A DNA stretch of 64,000 bases from Brucella sp. 21LCYQ03 (GTDB lineage Bacteria > Pseudomonadota > Alphaproteobacteria > Rhizobiales > Rhizobiaceae): positions 40,285 through 104,284 of the forward strand of contig NZ_JAMJWE010000013.1 of NCBI RefSeq assembly GCF_023554105.1. The letters run 5' to 3'. The position numbers and the translations under genes are program-made. Shown piece after piece: positions 44,306-54,072 of the stretch; the stretch's first letter is position 1; every line of letters starts with the position of its first letter. The notes below the pieces were generated by a model that was not told the DNA's origin, ran no database searches, and was given only the letters and a program-made list of their open reading frames with translations.

Positions 44306-45279
44306 CGCGTTCCATTATAGCCGCGAAACCACTCAACAAACAAAGGAATACCTTCATCCAGCGTGGTCTTAGGGCTGAAACCGAGGTCGCGCACGGCCAA
44401 TGTTATATCGGCATAGGTGCGAGGAACATCAGCAGCGGGCATCGGTTCAAGCTTGCGAATGGCTTGCTTGCCACATGCTTTTTCTATCGCCGCAATGAAA
44501 TCATTGAGCATGACAGGGCGATTATTGCCGAGGTTATAGACCGGAGCCGTATCTTCTGGCTTTTCCAATATCCGCTTAACCGCCCCCAAAACGCCACTTA
44601 CGATATCGTCTACAAATGTGAAGTCGCGCTGCATTTCACCATTGTTAAAAACGCGGATCTGTTCGCCTTTGAGAACTGCTGACGTAAACAACCACGGCGC
44701 CATATCGGGGCGACCAAACGGACCATAGACTGTGAAGAAGCGTAAGCCTGTCGAATGCAGGCAATGCACGTGCTTGTAAGAAACCGCCAGAAGTTCGCCT
44801 GACCTCTTGGTAGCAGCATAAACCGAGACAGGATGATCAACCGCATCGCTTTCCGAAAACGGGATTTTTTCGTTCGCGCCATAAACAGACGATGAGCTGG
44901 CATAAACAACCGGCGGACGCTTTTCGAGCTTCAGCGCCGTTTCAAAAACGCTCACCTGCCCCATGACATTTGCGGATACATAGGCGGCAGGATTTTCGAT
45001 CGAATAGCGAACGCCTGCCTGTGCCGCGAGATGCACGATCACATCAGCATCGCGATCAGCGCCAATCGCAGCATTAAAGGCTACCGCATCAGAAATATCG
45101 GCTTGTGCAAAGCGGAAACCGTCACGCGCATTAAGCTTGGAAAGGCGGGTTTCTTTGAGGTCAACCTGATAATAATCATTAAGATTATCAACGCCGACAA
45201 CCTGCCAGCCTTCATCCAGAAGGCGCGCTGCCGTATGGTAGCCGATGAAGCCAGCGGCACCAGTCACGATTGCTTTCAT
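44302..45279 (-). CDS. NAD-dependent epimerase, UDP-glucuronate 4-epimerase-like
   Basis: A 325-residue short-chain dehydrogenase-type epimerase, starting at ATG 45279 with AGGA upstream on the minus strand. The NAD motif is TGAAGFIGYH (about residues 7-16), and the catalytic Y-x3-K is in SVYAATKRSGE. The ASSSSVYGANEKIPFSESD and TVYGPFGRPDMA segments resemble LpsL/UDP-glucuronate 4-epimerases, which supply UDP-galacturonate for LPS or capsule. It is the last gene of a three-gene polysaccharide cassette and overlaps the dciA-like gene by four bases. The exact sugar nucleotide is inferred only. Confidence 0.9.
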   Translation of the reverse strand: MKAIVTGAAGFIGYHTAARLLDEGWQVVGVDNLNDYYQVDLKETRLSKLNARDGFRFAQADISDAVAFNAAIGADRDADVIVHLAAQAGVRYSIENPAAYVSANVMGQVSVFETALKLEKRPPVVYASSSSVYGANEKIPFSESDAVDHPVSVYAATKRSGELLAVSYKHVHCLHSTGLRFFTVYGPFGRPDMAPWLFTSAVLKGEQIRVFNNGEMQRDFTFVDDIVSGVLGAVKRILEKPEDTAPVYNLGNNRPVMLNDFIAAIEKACGKQAIRKLEPMPAADVPRTYADITLAVRDLGFSPKTTLDEGIPLFVEWFRGYNGTR

Positions 45280-45284
45280 AGATA

Positions 45285-46532
45285 TTATTTCCTGCACATG
45301 TAGTTGGTAAGGCCAGCGCGACGCAGAGCCATAACACGTCTTGAAGCAGCAGCATTCAATGCAGCTATAAAGAACATTGCGGATGCAATTGTGACTTCAT
45401 GCAGCAATGGATTGTGCAACATGCCATAGCTGGCACATACAAAAGCGAAATAAACCAATGCTCGCCGCATAGCCCAGCTATCAGCAGTTCGCCATAGATA
45501 AATGAAGATCGCGATAAAGGCTGCAAACATAAAAAACAGCCCGACAATACCGTCATTCAGCAGTTCATCGAGCACTGTATTGTGCACATGTCGGAAACCC
45601 ACAAGCATCGGCGCCTGCTCACCTGCCTGCTGCCGAACCATATCCATTTTTCCATAGGAACCAACGCCCGTGATCGGATGCTGTTTAATGATCACAGCTG
45701 CACTTTGCCACATCACTTCACGAATATCTGCGGAGATTTTATCCTCCCACTTAGAACTATCACCAGTATCGTAATATTCGACCATGCCCGCAAAGCGCTT
45801 GGAAATGGCATCGCCGACAGGACCAACGATAATAAGTGCCGCAAGTCCTGCGGCAAGAGCCACATAAATCGCGCCCTGTTGCTTAAGATTATATTTCCTT
45901 AAGAAAAGTACGATTTCAATAGCTGCAAATATTGGCAAAACGACAATTACAGCACGCGTTTCAGAGGTCAGCACCGCGGCAAAGCCAAGAACCAGCCAGT
46001 GCGGCCCGTTTGGCAGATAACGTGGTGCTTTGGAAACGGGAATAGCTGCAGAGATTGCCGCAACGCCAGCTACAAAAGCAAAAACCGCTTGATTGCCGCC
46101 AACGCCAATGCGCCCACCTTCAGTAAATACGAGATAGATAACAACTAATACCGTCAAAATAATACCGGCTCGCGCGCCAAGGACGTATGATCGCAACGGG
46201 TCTCTAATAAGCACCATACCAGCGCCTGCGAACGCGAAAACTGCTATCAACAGCGTGTAACCGATCTGACGATTATCAGAAAAAGGCTCCCCACGATAAA
46301 GTATAAGTCCCAACGACCAGGCCGCGTAAAGAAGAATAAAAACATAAAACTTTTTTGCAAATAGCCTCGTTGTATTATGTCGGCCAGCAACAAGATAAAT
46401 ACCAAGGCAAGAAAAAACAAAAAGCAGGATTGGTCCGAGACCCAACCGAATTGGCATCGCTGCAGAAGCTGCAGCCAAAGCCAAGCTATCTATTTTTCGC
46501 CGGACCAGAAACGACTTCTTTAAAAAACTCAT
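45285..46532 (-). CDS. O-antigen ligase / polymerase family membrane protein (Wzy_C)
   Basis: A 415-residue inner-membrane protein with about ten hydrophobic segments. The conserved Wzy_C-type region is IIKQHPITGVGSYGKMDMVRQ, followed by a periplasmic loop ending HVHNTVLDELLNDGIVGLFFMFAAFIAIF, with the H-x-H-N and D-G motifs of O-antigen ligases (WaaL) and polymerases. Ligase versus polymerase cannot be decided from sequence. Its ATG overlaps the GT25 stop in an ATGA (46529-46532), and it ends 5 bases before the epimerase, so the cassette is tightly coupled. Confidence 0.85.
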   Translation of the reverse strand: MSFLKKSFLVRRKIDSLALAAASAAMPIRLGLGPILLFVFSCLGIYLVAGRHNTTRLFAKKFYVFILLYAAWSLGLILYRGEPFSDNRQIGYTLLIAVFAFAGAGMVLIRDPLRSYVLGARAGIILTVLVVIYLVFTEGGRIGVGGNQAVFAFVAGVAAISAAIPVSKAPRYLPNGPHWLVLGFAAVLTSETRAVIVVLPIFAAIEIVLFLRKYNLKQQGAIYVALAAGLAALIIVGPVGDAISKRFAGMVEYYDTGDSSKWEDKISADIREVMWQSAAVIIKQHPITGVGSYGKMDMVRQQAGEQAPMLVGFRHVHNTVLDELLNDGIVGLFFMFAAFIAIFIYLWRTADSWAMRRALVYFAFVCASYGMLHNPLLHEVTIASAMFFIAALNAAASRRVMALRRAGLTNYMCRK

Positions 46533-47296
46533 TCTCCCACCACTCCCAATCGCTTCAGGCGTAAACCGTAGGCGATTCGCCTGATATAGTCAGTGGCTCT
46601 AAAGAACAGGGTGCTTATCCTTTTATAGATCGGCAAACGTGCCTTAGCGTAGGTCTCACGACTGTCTGCAATTGTTGAAAGCGCCACATTGGGTAGCTCC
46701 ACCAACGGCTGCCCTGTTACGAACAACTCATAGCCCCCTGCCCAGCCACGCTCCAGCGCAACATCGTATGGCAGAGACATCGGTTTTATTGCAGCCAGCA
46801 GTTTTCGAGCACCATCCCGGCTCACCAGATAAGCGGCAGAACTACCCAGTGGGCCATGCAGACAACGCCCAATTGAATATTGGTCGTTCACCAAACTAAA
46901 CTGACGAAATGCCGCCGTTCGATGATTAACAAGTTTAACCACATCCCAACCGCTCATTTTTGATAAGCTTAAAACAAACGGCAAAAAATCCGATGAAAAC
47001 CTCACGTCATCCTCAACGATAACCGCATGATTTTCAGGCGCTAATGTGATAGCTTCCAAAGCATTGATATGACTAAAATAACAACCAATTTCCGCCGGCA
47101 ATGCGATCTTTCCATGACATCGACGAAAGCCCGCCGCATCAAAATTATGAAGATCGTCCGGCGTCAACAACTTGCCTTCAACGGCATCGACGCGTCGCAG
47201 TTCAATCCCAAACTGATCGGCACTCTTCTTAACATCATCCCATCGCTGCGCGGAACGCGCCAGATTAATGACGTAGACAGGAACCGAGTTGCTCAC
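46529..47296 (-). CDS. Glycosyltransferase family 25 protein (LPS core-type)
   Basis: A 255-residue cytoplasmic transferase. The start VYVINLARSAQRW, the KIALPAEIGCYFSHINALEAI segment, and the metal-binding HAVIVEDDVRFSSDFL (E-D-D, about residue 96) are typical of family 25, which adds sugars to LPS core (LgtB/LpsA-type, also WadA/WadB of Brucella). The C-terminal basic stretch RRIAYGLRLKRLG likely touches the membrane. It is the first gene of the cassette with the ligase and epimerase and is divergent from mutY. In Brucella WadA, a similar transferase and ligase domain are, as I recall, in one protein; here they are two genes. Confidence 0.87.
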   Translation of the reverse strand: MSNSVPVYVINLARSAQRWDDVKKSADQFGIELRRVDAVEGKLLTPDDLHNFDAAGFRRCHGKIALPAEIGCYFSHINALEAITLAPENHAVIVEDDVRFSSDFLPFVLSLSKMSGWDVVKLVNHRTAAFRQFSLVNDQYSIGRCLHGPLGSSAAYLVSRDGARKLLAAIKPMSLPYDVALERGWAGGYELFVTGQPLVELPNVALSTIADSRETYAKARLPIYKRISTLFFRATDYIRRIAYGLRLKRLGVVGE

Positions 47297-47451
47297 GAAT
47301 TATCTTTCTTTAACATTTATTTGCCTTGTAGCACCCTTATCTAACATAAAGCGCCATATCAAAAGCACTTGAATTTCAAATCAACTCCCAAAAGTTTAAG
47401 GATATACAGAAATTACAAGTTGCCCCTTAAAAAAACGATCAAACAATATCC

Positions 47452-48546
47452 ATGCTCAAAACAGTTAAATTCGACCGTAGCAAGGCAATTATCAATTGGT
47501 ACGACCGTCATCACCGCATTTTGCCGTGGCGTGTGACACCGGCGGAACATGCACGCGGCATCACATCCGATCCTTACCGCGTATGGTTATCCGAAATCAT
47601 GCTGCAACAAACGACCGTTGAAGCAGTCAAATCCTATTTCAAAAAGTTCGTAGCTCTATGGCCGAATGTTGCTTCCATGGCAGCTGCTAGTGAAGACGAT
47701 ATTCTTCGCGCGTGGGCTGGTTTGGGCTATTACTCACGCGCGCGTAACCTCAAGAAATGCGCGGATTTAATTGCGGCAAATTATAACGGCAAGTTCCCCT
47801 CAACCGCAGCTCAGCTGAAAGAATTACCCGGCATCGGCGATTACACATCCGCTGCCATCGCTGCTATAGCGTTCGGAGAACCAGCAGCTGTTGTAGACGG
47901 TAATGTTGAGCGCGTTATTTCGCGCCTCTATGCTATCGACACGCCACTACCTGCTGCAAAAGCGGAAATTCGTGTTCGCATGGGCGAGTTGACGCCACAT
48001 GACCGGCCCGGTGATTTTGCGCAGGCCGTCATGGATTTGGGCGCCACCATCTGTACGCCGCGCCGCCCTGCTTGTGCCATTTGTCCGGTCAATGATGATT
48101 GTGAAGCGCTCGCGCATCACGATCCGGAAACATTTCCGGTTAAAGCACCAAAAGCGCTCAAACCGGTGCGAACCGGGGCTGCTTTTATCGCCATCGCGGA
48201 GGATGGATCGGTGCTACTACGAAAGCGTAAAGGCGAAGGTTTGCTCGCTGGCATGACCGAAGTTCCCGGCAGCGCATGGACAGCACGGATTGACGGCGAC
48301 GCAACAATCGATGCCGCGCCCTTCCCTGGAAGCTGGCAAGCGGCAGGCAACATCACACATATCTTCACGCATTTTGAATTGCGCTTGTCTGTCTATTCGC
48401 TCAGCAATACAGCCAAACGCAATGACGTGGACGGCTGGTGGTCTGCACCTTCAGAGCTTGAAGGCGAAGCACTGCCCACCGTCATGAAAAAAGCAATCAC
48501 GGCTGCTATTCCAGAAGCATTCAAAAAGGAAAGGAAGAAACCTTGA
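47452..48546 (+). CDS. mutY: A/G-specific adenine glycosylase MutY
   Basis: A 364-residue base-excision repair enzyme that removes adenine mispaired with 8-oxoguanine. The catalytic Glu48 is in WLSEIMLQQTTV; the helix-hairpin-helix is LPGIGDYTSAAIAAIAF, with the catalytic Asp in AVVDGNVERVISRL. The 4Fe-4S cluster ligands are spaced C-x6-C-x2-C-x5-C in CTPRRPACAICPVNDDC. The C-terminal MutT-like domain, which recognises 8-oxoG, covers about 230-355. It is divergent from the GT25 gene and its stop overlaps the TTG start of the HAD gene. Confidence 0.96.
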   Translation: MLKTVKFDRSKAIINWYDRHHRILPWRVTPAEHARGITSDPYRVWLSEIMLQQTTVEAVKSYFKKFVALWPNVASMAAASEDDILRAWAGLGYYSRARNLKKCADLIAANYNGKFPSTAAQLKELPGIGDYTSAAIAAIAFGEPAAVVDGNVERVISRLYAIDTPLPAAKAEIRVRMGELTPHDRPGDFAQAVMDLGATICTPRRPACAICPVNDDCEALAHHDPETFPVKAPKALKPVRTGAAFIAIAEDGSVLLRKRKGEGLLAGMTEVPGSAWTARIDGDATIDAAPFPGSWQAAGNITHIFTHFELRLSVYSLSNTAKRNDVDGWWSAPSELEGEALPTVMKKAITAAIPEAFKKERKKP

Positions 48547-49157
48547 CCACTCCAGTCAGGCACGTTGTTTTCGATATTGGCAGAGTGCTCCTGCATTACG
48601 ATCCAGAACTCGCTTATCTGGAAACAATCCCGGATGCACAGGAACGTCAGTGGTTTCTCGACAACATCTGCACCAGCGCATGGAATATCGAGCAAGATCG
48701 TGGACGCAGCTGGCAGGATGCTGAAGCCCTGCTGATCAATGAACATCCTGAGCGCAGTGAACACATCAAAACATTCCGGCAGAACTGGAACCTGATGGTT
48801 CCTCATGCTTATGAAGACAGCGTTGTAATCTTGCGCGGCCTGATTGCGCAGAGCAATGACGTAACGATGCTGACAAATTTTGCATCTGATACGCTGCGCG
48901 AAGCACAGGCACGCTTTCCGTTCCTCACCGAAAGCCGTGGTGTGACAGTTTCTGGCGACATTCGCATGCTGAAACCAGACCGCGAAATATATGAGCATCA
49001 TGTCGCAAGCTTTGATCTCGATCCGGCGGCGACGCTGTTCATAGATGACAGCGTAGCCAATGTTGAAGGTGCAAAAGCTGCGGGCTGGCAGGCCGTGCAT
49101 TTCACCGGCGCAGCAAAACTAGCCGACGATTTGAAACGCCTAGGCCTATCTTTCTAG
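48543..49157 (+). CDS. HAD-superfamily hydrolase (YihX-like)
   Basis: A 204-residue HAD enzyme starting at TTG 48543 (overlapping the mutY TGA as TTGA), with AGGAAG just upstream. The nucleophile region VVFDIGRVLLHYDP has the D-x-G-x-V-L form typical of YihX/epoxide-hydrolase-like HAD members. Motif II is MLTNFASDT, and the later motifs are KPDREIYEHH and FIDDSVANVEGAKAAGW. These are usually sugar phosphatases or dehalogenase-like; the substrate is unknown. Coupling to MutY suggests a shared promoter but not a shared function. It ends at a bidirectional terminator. Confidence 0.87.
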   Translation: MTTPVRHVVFDIGRVLLHYDPELAYLETIPDAQERQWFLDNICTSAWNIEQDRGRSWQDAEALLINEHPERSEHIKTFRQNWNLMVPHAYEDSVVILRGLIAQSNDVTMLTNFASDTLREAQARFPFLTESRGVTVSGDIRMLKPDREIYEHHVASFDLDPAATLFIDDSVANVEGAKAAGWQAVHFTGAAKLADDLKRLGLSF

Positions 49158-49173
49158 ACCAATAGGCCCCAAG

Positions 49174-49211
49174 AAAAAGACCCTCGAAACAAAGTGTTTC
49201 GAGGGTCTTTT
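49174..49211. terminator. Bidirectional intrinsic terminator
   Basis: A sixteen-base stem, 49175-49190 with 49196-49211, AAAGT loop, T run on the plus side and A run on the other. It serves the HAD gene and the convergent ccrM gene. Confidence 0.9.
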
Positions 49212-49256
49212 CATCAGACTTTGTTGGAGGTCGTCCGATAGTAATCTCTAAAAAAG

Positions 49257-50414
<1,158 letters not shown>

Positions 50415-50687
50415 CTAAAAACTTGTCCTTATGGTTACTGAACAGGGTAAATATGCGGTTAACGCCAAGTGATTGAAATCGTAAACCTTTTCTTAATTTT
50501 GCACAAAAAGCCCGGGTTTCTGGCACTTTTGGCAACCATCAAATTTTGAGAGTTTTCTTCCAGCCTTATTAATGCCGTCAACAAATTGCAGTTCACGAAC
50601 GAAATTTGGTGCGATCACTAAGGCTTGGTTATTCGTTTTTGCCTATGATCGTATCGAAACTGATTTGCTTTTCTTGATGTGCGGACC

Positions 50688-52472
50688 ATGAATATCAACG
50701 AGCTGCGTCATAACCGGTATTTGCGGGTTTTGTTTGTGCCCTTCCGCATGCGCGCGCTTGTGCGTGGTAGCGAAATCGGACTGGTCATCGCGGGCGCAAT
50801 CATTGGTATCATCTCCGCACTGGCAGTCGCGGCCATTGCCGGTATTTCACAATGGATGCATCAGGCGCTGTTTGGTCTCGCTGATGGCGAGCGATTGAGT
50901 TCAGCATCGCAACTCAGCACCACTGCTTATATTGCACCCGTCGCTGGCGGCATTCTCATGGGCATCGTGATATGGGTGCTGGCACGCTGGCGCAAAAAGC
51001 CCATCGTCGATCCCATCGAAGCCAATGCGCTGCATGGTGGCCATCTGTCGTTGACCGACAGTTTTATCCTTGTCGGACAAAACCTTATTTCCAATGGATT
51101 TGGTGCATCAGTAGGTCTGGAAGCCGCCTATACCCAGCTCTCGAGTGGTTTTGCCTCCCGCATCGGGCGCGCGTTAAAACTGCGCCGGGCCGATTTGCGC
51201 ACGCTTGTGGGCTGTGGTGCAGCGGCGGCCATCGCCAGTGCCTTCAATGCGCCGCTGACCGGCGCATTCTATGCGTTTGAGCTGATTATCGGCGTTTATT
51301 CGATTGCTACGCTGGCCCCGGTTGTTGTGGCTGCAATCGTTGGAATGCTGGTCACACAAGCCATCGGTGGCGCGCCTCTGGTCATCCACATCGGACAGCT
51401 GGATGGCATTGCCGCACGCGATTATCTGCCTGCGCTTGTCCTTGGCTTTCTGGCCGCTGGCATCGCCATTCTGATCATGCGTGGCGTTACCACCGTTGAG
51501 CGGGTTGCACGCAAAAGCGTTGTGCCAACAGTACTCGCGCCTGCCATTGGCGGAGCAGTTGTCGGCATGATCGCCTTTGTTTCTCCGCAGGTTCTGGCAT
51601 CCGGCCACGGTGCGCTGCATCTTGATCTGAATGCGCATTTGACCATTCCCATGCTTTTGCTGCTGATTTTCAGCAAATCACTTGCGTCGGCCGTTTCAAT
51701 CGGCTCCGGGTTTCGCGGTGGCTTGTTCTTTGCATCACTGTTTCTCGGCGCGCTCACAGGCAAGCTTTTCGCGGCACTGACAGGCTATGTCCTGCCACTA
51801 ACGCTTGAGCCGGAAGCCTATGCTGTCATCGGGATGAGCTCGATGGCAGTGGCGATCATCGGCGGTCCGCTGACTATGACTTTCCTCGCGCTTGAGCTTA
51901 CCGGCGATTTTCCGCTTGCGATGCTCGTTCTGGGAGCAGTGGTGTCATCGTCGATGATGGTTCGCAAAACCTTCGGCTACTCATTTGCAACATGGCGTTT
52001 TCATTTGCGTGGCGAAGCCATTCGTTCAGCGCATGATATTGGCTGGGTTCGCAATCTGACCGTCACTCGCATGATGCGTCATGACGTTAAAACTGTGCCG
52101 ATTGATACCGACATCGAGACCTTCCGCCATGATTTCCCGCTGGGTTCTACTCAGCGCGTTATCGCGGTGGACAGCGAAGGTCATTATGTTGGCATGATCC
52201 CCGTACCAGCAGCTTATTCCGAGAGCTTCGACAAGACGGAAGAAGCGCGCAGTATCCGCGAGCTTTTGCGCTATCAGGACGAGTTCTTGCTGCCGCAGAT
52301 GAACGCGAAAGAAGCAGTTGTTCGCTTTGATCGGGCAGAAGCGGAAGCGCTGGCTGTCATCAATAACGCACAGGAGCGCAAAGTGCTTGGACAATTGAGC
52401 GAAGCGCACACGCTGCGCCGCTATAGCGAAGAACTGGACCGGCGCAGGCGTGAGGTTTCCGGCGAGGTGTGA
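50688..52472 (+). CDS. ClC-type chloride channel or transporter with C-terminal CBS-like region
   Basis: A 594-residue membrane protein, with about ten or more hydrophobic helices to about residue 425. The N-terminal selectivity loop is GFGASVGLEAAYTQLSS; the gating glutamate is kept but the classical G-R-E-G-P is changed. AAAIASAFNAPLTGAFYAFELI matches the conserved ClC helix, and the later GSGFRGGLFFASLFLGALTGKL has Ser where most have Pro. The C-terminal VTRMMRHDVKTVPIDTDIETFRHDF is CBS-like, about one and a half copies. I chose ATG 50688; GTG 50679 is possible. It lies divergent from ccrM. Confidence 0.9.
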   Translation: MNINELRHNRYLRVLFVPFRMRALVRGSEIGLVIAGAIIGIISALAVAAIAGISQWMHQALFGLADGERLSSASQLSTTAYIAPVAGGILMGIVIWVLARWRKKPIVDPIEANALHGGHLSLTDSFILVGQNLISNGFGASVGLEAAYTQLSSGFASRIGRALKLRRADLRTLVGCGAAAAIASAFNAPLTGAFYAFELIIGVYSIATLAPVVVAAIVGMLVTQAIGGAPLVIHIGQLDGIAARDYLPALVLGFLAAGIAILIMRGVTTVERVARKSVVPTVLAPAIGGAVVGMIAFVSPQVLASGHGALHLDLNAHLTIPMLLLLIFSKSLASAVSIGSGFRGGLFFASLFLGALTGKLFAALTGYVLPLTLEPEAYAVIGMSSMAVAIIGGPLTMTFLALELTGDFPLAMLVLGAVVSSSMMVRKTFGYSFATWRFHLRGEAIRSAHDIGWVRNLTVTRMMRHDVKTVPIDTDIETFRHDFPLGSTQRVIAVDSEGHYVGMIPVPAAYSESFDKTEEARSIRELLRYQDEFLLPQMNAKEAVVRFDRAEAEALAVINNAQERKVLGQLSEAHTLRRYSEELDRRRREVSGEV

Positions 52473-52604
52473 TTACTGTGAGGTTTCGGTGAAAGGTTCG
52501 GTGCCGCGGTTTTCCGGTGTCACGCTGTAATAATATGGCGTCGCGATAATTAACAACAAAACGACGGCGACAGCGGCAACAAACAGCACAACGGATTTAC
52601 GCAT
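52473..52604 (-). CDS. Small single-span membrane protein
   Basis: A 43-residue protein starting at ATG 52604 with AAGGAG on the minus strand at ideal spacing. Residues 5-22 (VVLFVAAVAVVLLLIIATPYYY) form a membrane helix; the C-terminal tail (SVTPENRGTEPFTETSQ) is hydrophilic. I recognise no family. Its ribosome binding site lies inside the end of an upstream 58-residue frame on the same strand, suggesting a two-gene unit. It ends directly at the ClC gene stop. Confidence 0.65.
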   Translation of the reverse strand: MRKSVVLFVAAVAVVLLLIIATPYYYSVTPENRGTEPFTETSQ

Positions 52605-52773
52605 AGACTTCTCCTTCATGGAGAAAAGGAACGGCTTCACGCAAACATCGTTCCCATATTTTGCGGAAGCCGTCCCGGCAAAGTTTGACCTGTGGGTCAT
52701 AAAGTTGTAGCTCATCCGCAATGTTTTGCGGGTGATCTTCGCCCAATATCTCCCAAGTAAAGGCTTTTGACAT
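52597..52773 (-). CDS. Possible small cytoplasmic protein, 58 residues
   Basis: An open frame from ATG 52773, with GGAG about 10 bases upstream on the minus strand, to a stop at 52597 that overlaps the start of the 43-residue gene. The sequence begins MSKAFTWEILGEDHPQNIAD and includes CRDGFRKIWERCLRE, giving a plausible amphipathic protein. Its start codon overlaps that of the divergent HAD gene (CATG at 52771-52774), an unusual arrangement. It is too short for confidence and no homologue is known to me. Confidence 0.4.
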   Translation of the reverse strand: MSKAFTWEILGEDHPQNIADELQLYDPQVKLCRDGFRKIWERCLREAVPFLHEGEVYA

Positions 52774-53458
52774 GGCAGCTCCAGCCCTGATTATTTTTGA
52801 TTGTGACGGCGTTTTGGTGGACTCTGAAGTCATCGCGGCAGAAGTCGATGCAGCACTTCTGACAGAAGCCGGATATCCGATTGAAGCCGTCGAAGTGGGT
52901 GAGCGTTTTGCGGGCCTGACATGGCAGGACATTCTCCTGACCGTAGAGCGCGAAGCTGGCATTCCTATTTCTGCATCGCTTCTCGACAAGGCAGAAAAGC
53001 TGCTCGATGAACGTCTGAAAAATGAAGTTCAAGTGATTGAAGACATCGTTGAAGTCGTTGAAGCGCTAAACCTTCCAAAGTGCATCTGCTCAAATTCAAC
53101 CAGCGTTCGCCTTGATCTCATGCTCAAGCGCGTTGGTCTTTACGATCTGTTTGAGCCAAATATCTTTTCGGCGCGCGAAGTCGGCACGAAAAAGCCAAAG
53201 CCAGCGCCAGACGTTTTCCTGCACGCGGCAAAGCATTTCGGTGTGGATCCGGCAGATGTGATTGTTATTGAAGATTCTGCGCACGGTATTCATGGCGCAC
53301 GCGCTGCTGGAATGCGCGTTATCGGCTTTACCGGCGGTGCGCATACTTATCCGGGGCATGCCGACAAGCTAACAGATGCAGGTGCAGAAACCGTCATCCA
53401 CCGCCATAAAGACTTGCCAAGCGTTATCGAAGCGCTTTCGATCTGGACGGATGCGTAA
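52772..53458 (+). CDS. HAD-IA hydrolase, phosphatase or phosphomutase type
   Basis: A 228-residue HAD enzyme. The nucleophile motif is IIFDCDGVLVDSE (residues 8-20), followed by a four-helix cap (about 21-95), CSNSTSVR, KKPKPAPDVFLHAA and VIEDSAHGIHGARAAGMRVIGFTGG. The D-C-D-G-V-L-V-D-S-E form and cap place it with phosphoglycolate phosphatase and beta-phosphoglucomutase-like enzymes. Substrate unknown. ATG 52772 follows AAAGG, and its start overlaps that of the minus-strand 58-residue frame. It is followed by a perfect hairpin. Confidence 0.87.
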   Translation: MAAPALIIFDCDGVLVDSEVIAAEVDAALLTEAGYPIEAVEVGERFAGLTWQDILLTVEREAGIPISASLLDKAEKLLDERLKNEVQVIEDIVEVVEALNLPKCICSNSTSVRLDLMLKRVGLYDLFEPNIFSAREVGTKKPKPAPDVFLHAAKHFGVDPADVIVIEDSAHGIHGARAAGMRVIGFTGGAHTYPGHADKLTDAGAETVIHRHKDLPSVIEALSIWTDA

Positions 53459-53500
53459 TCTTACTCAGGCATATTCAGATAAATTTTATTGCGCGCATTA

Positions 53501-53533
53501 CAGCGTCGATCTGATTGAATAAGATCGACGCTG
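53501..53533. terminator. Perfect hairpin, probable terminator
   Basis: Twelve perfect base pairs (53501-53512 with 53522-53533) around a nine-base loop, between two convergent genes. No proper T run follows on either strand, so it may be a terminator of weak form or a transcript-end stabiliser. Confidence 0.55.
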
Positions 53534-53570
53534 CAACCAATTTTCTAAGTATATCTTATCCAAACACGGA

Positions 53571-53756
53571 TCAGGCGGCGCTGCGCTTGCCTTTGGTCTT
53601 GGTCTCAGCATTCAACGTAGCAAGCAGTTCTTCTGACTCGCTTTCGCTCAGGCCAATCATCAGCCTGTCACCGATTGATGCAGGTTCATCAGTGGCTAAG
53701 TCGAAAATCGCCCAGGTATCTGTCGGTTCAAGAACGCGTTCGTATTTTGGCTTCAT
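53571..53756 (-). CDS. Small hypothetical protein, 61 residues
   Basis: A short soluble protein, KPKYERVLEPTDTWAIFDLATDEPA at the start, then a helix SESESEELLATLNAE and a basic end (TKTKGKRSAA). No family recognised. The ribosome binding site is weak (GAG about 10 bases upstream). The regular composition and the convergent hairpin next to its end support a real gene moderately. Confidence 0.5.
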   Translation of the reverse strand: MKPKYERVLEPTDTWAIFDLATDEPASIGDRLMIGLSESESEELLATLNAETKTKGKRSAA

Positions 53757-54072
53757 GGGTCTAAGCTCAGAGCGTTAACACCGCCCTGCTCCTACATCTC
53801 GTTACAGTTTATAAAACGAAGCCCATCCCGACGAAGTTAAGGAAAAGCTGCCTCATTCATTGCTGTTTTAACCCAAACATCTTGCGATTCATTTCACACA
53901 GACGTTCCAATTTGATGAATACACTAAAGATTACTTCTATAGTTAAATTTGTGTTTCGTCATCCGGGTCAATCTTATTATGGGAGCTCGCGCGTTCACTC
54001 CTTATTACAAAGCCCATCGATCTCCCAAAACAGTTTCAAGCTTTTCAGGATAAGTTCCAAAATCGGCTATTC
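53757..54072. other. Intergenic region without recognised features
   Basis: This 316-base region between the 61-residue gene and the EAL gene holds no frame with a convincing ribosome binding site and no terminator of quality. It must contain the promoter of the 61-residue gene near 53800. Confidence 0.5.
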
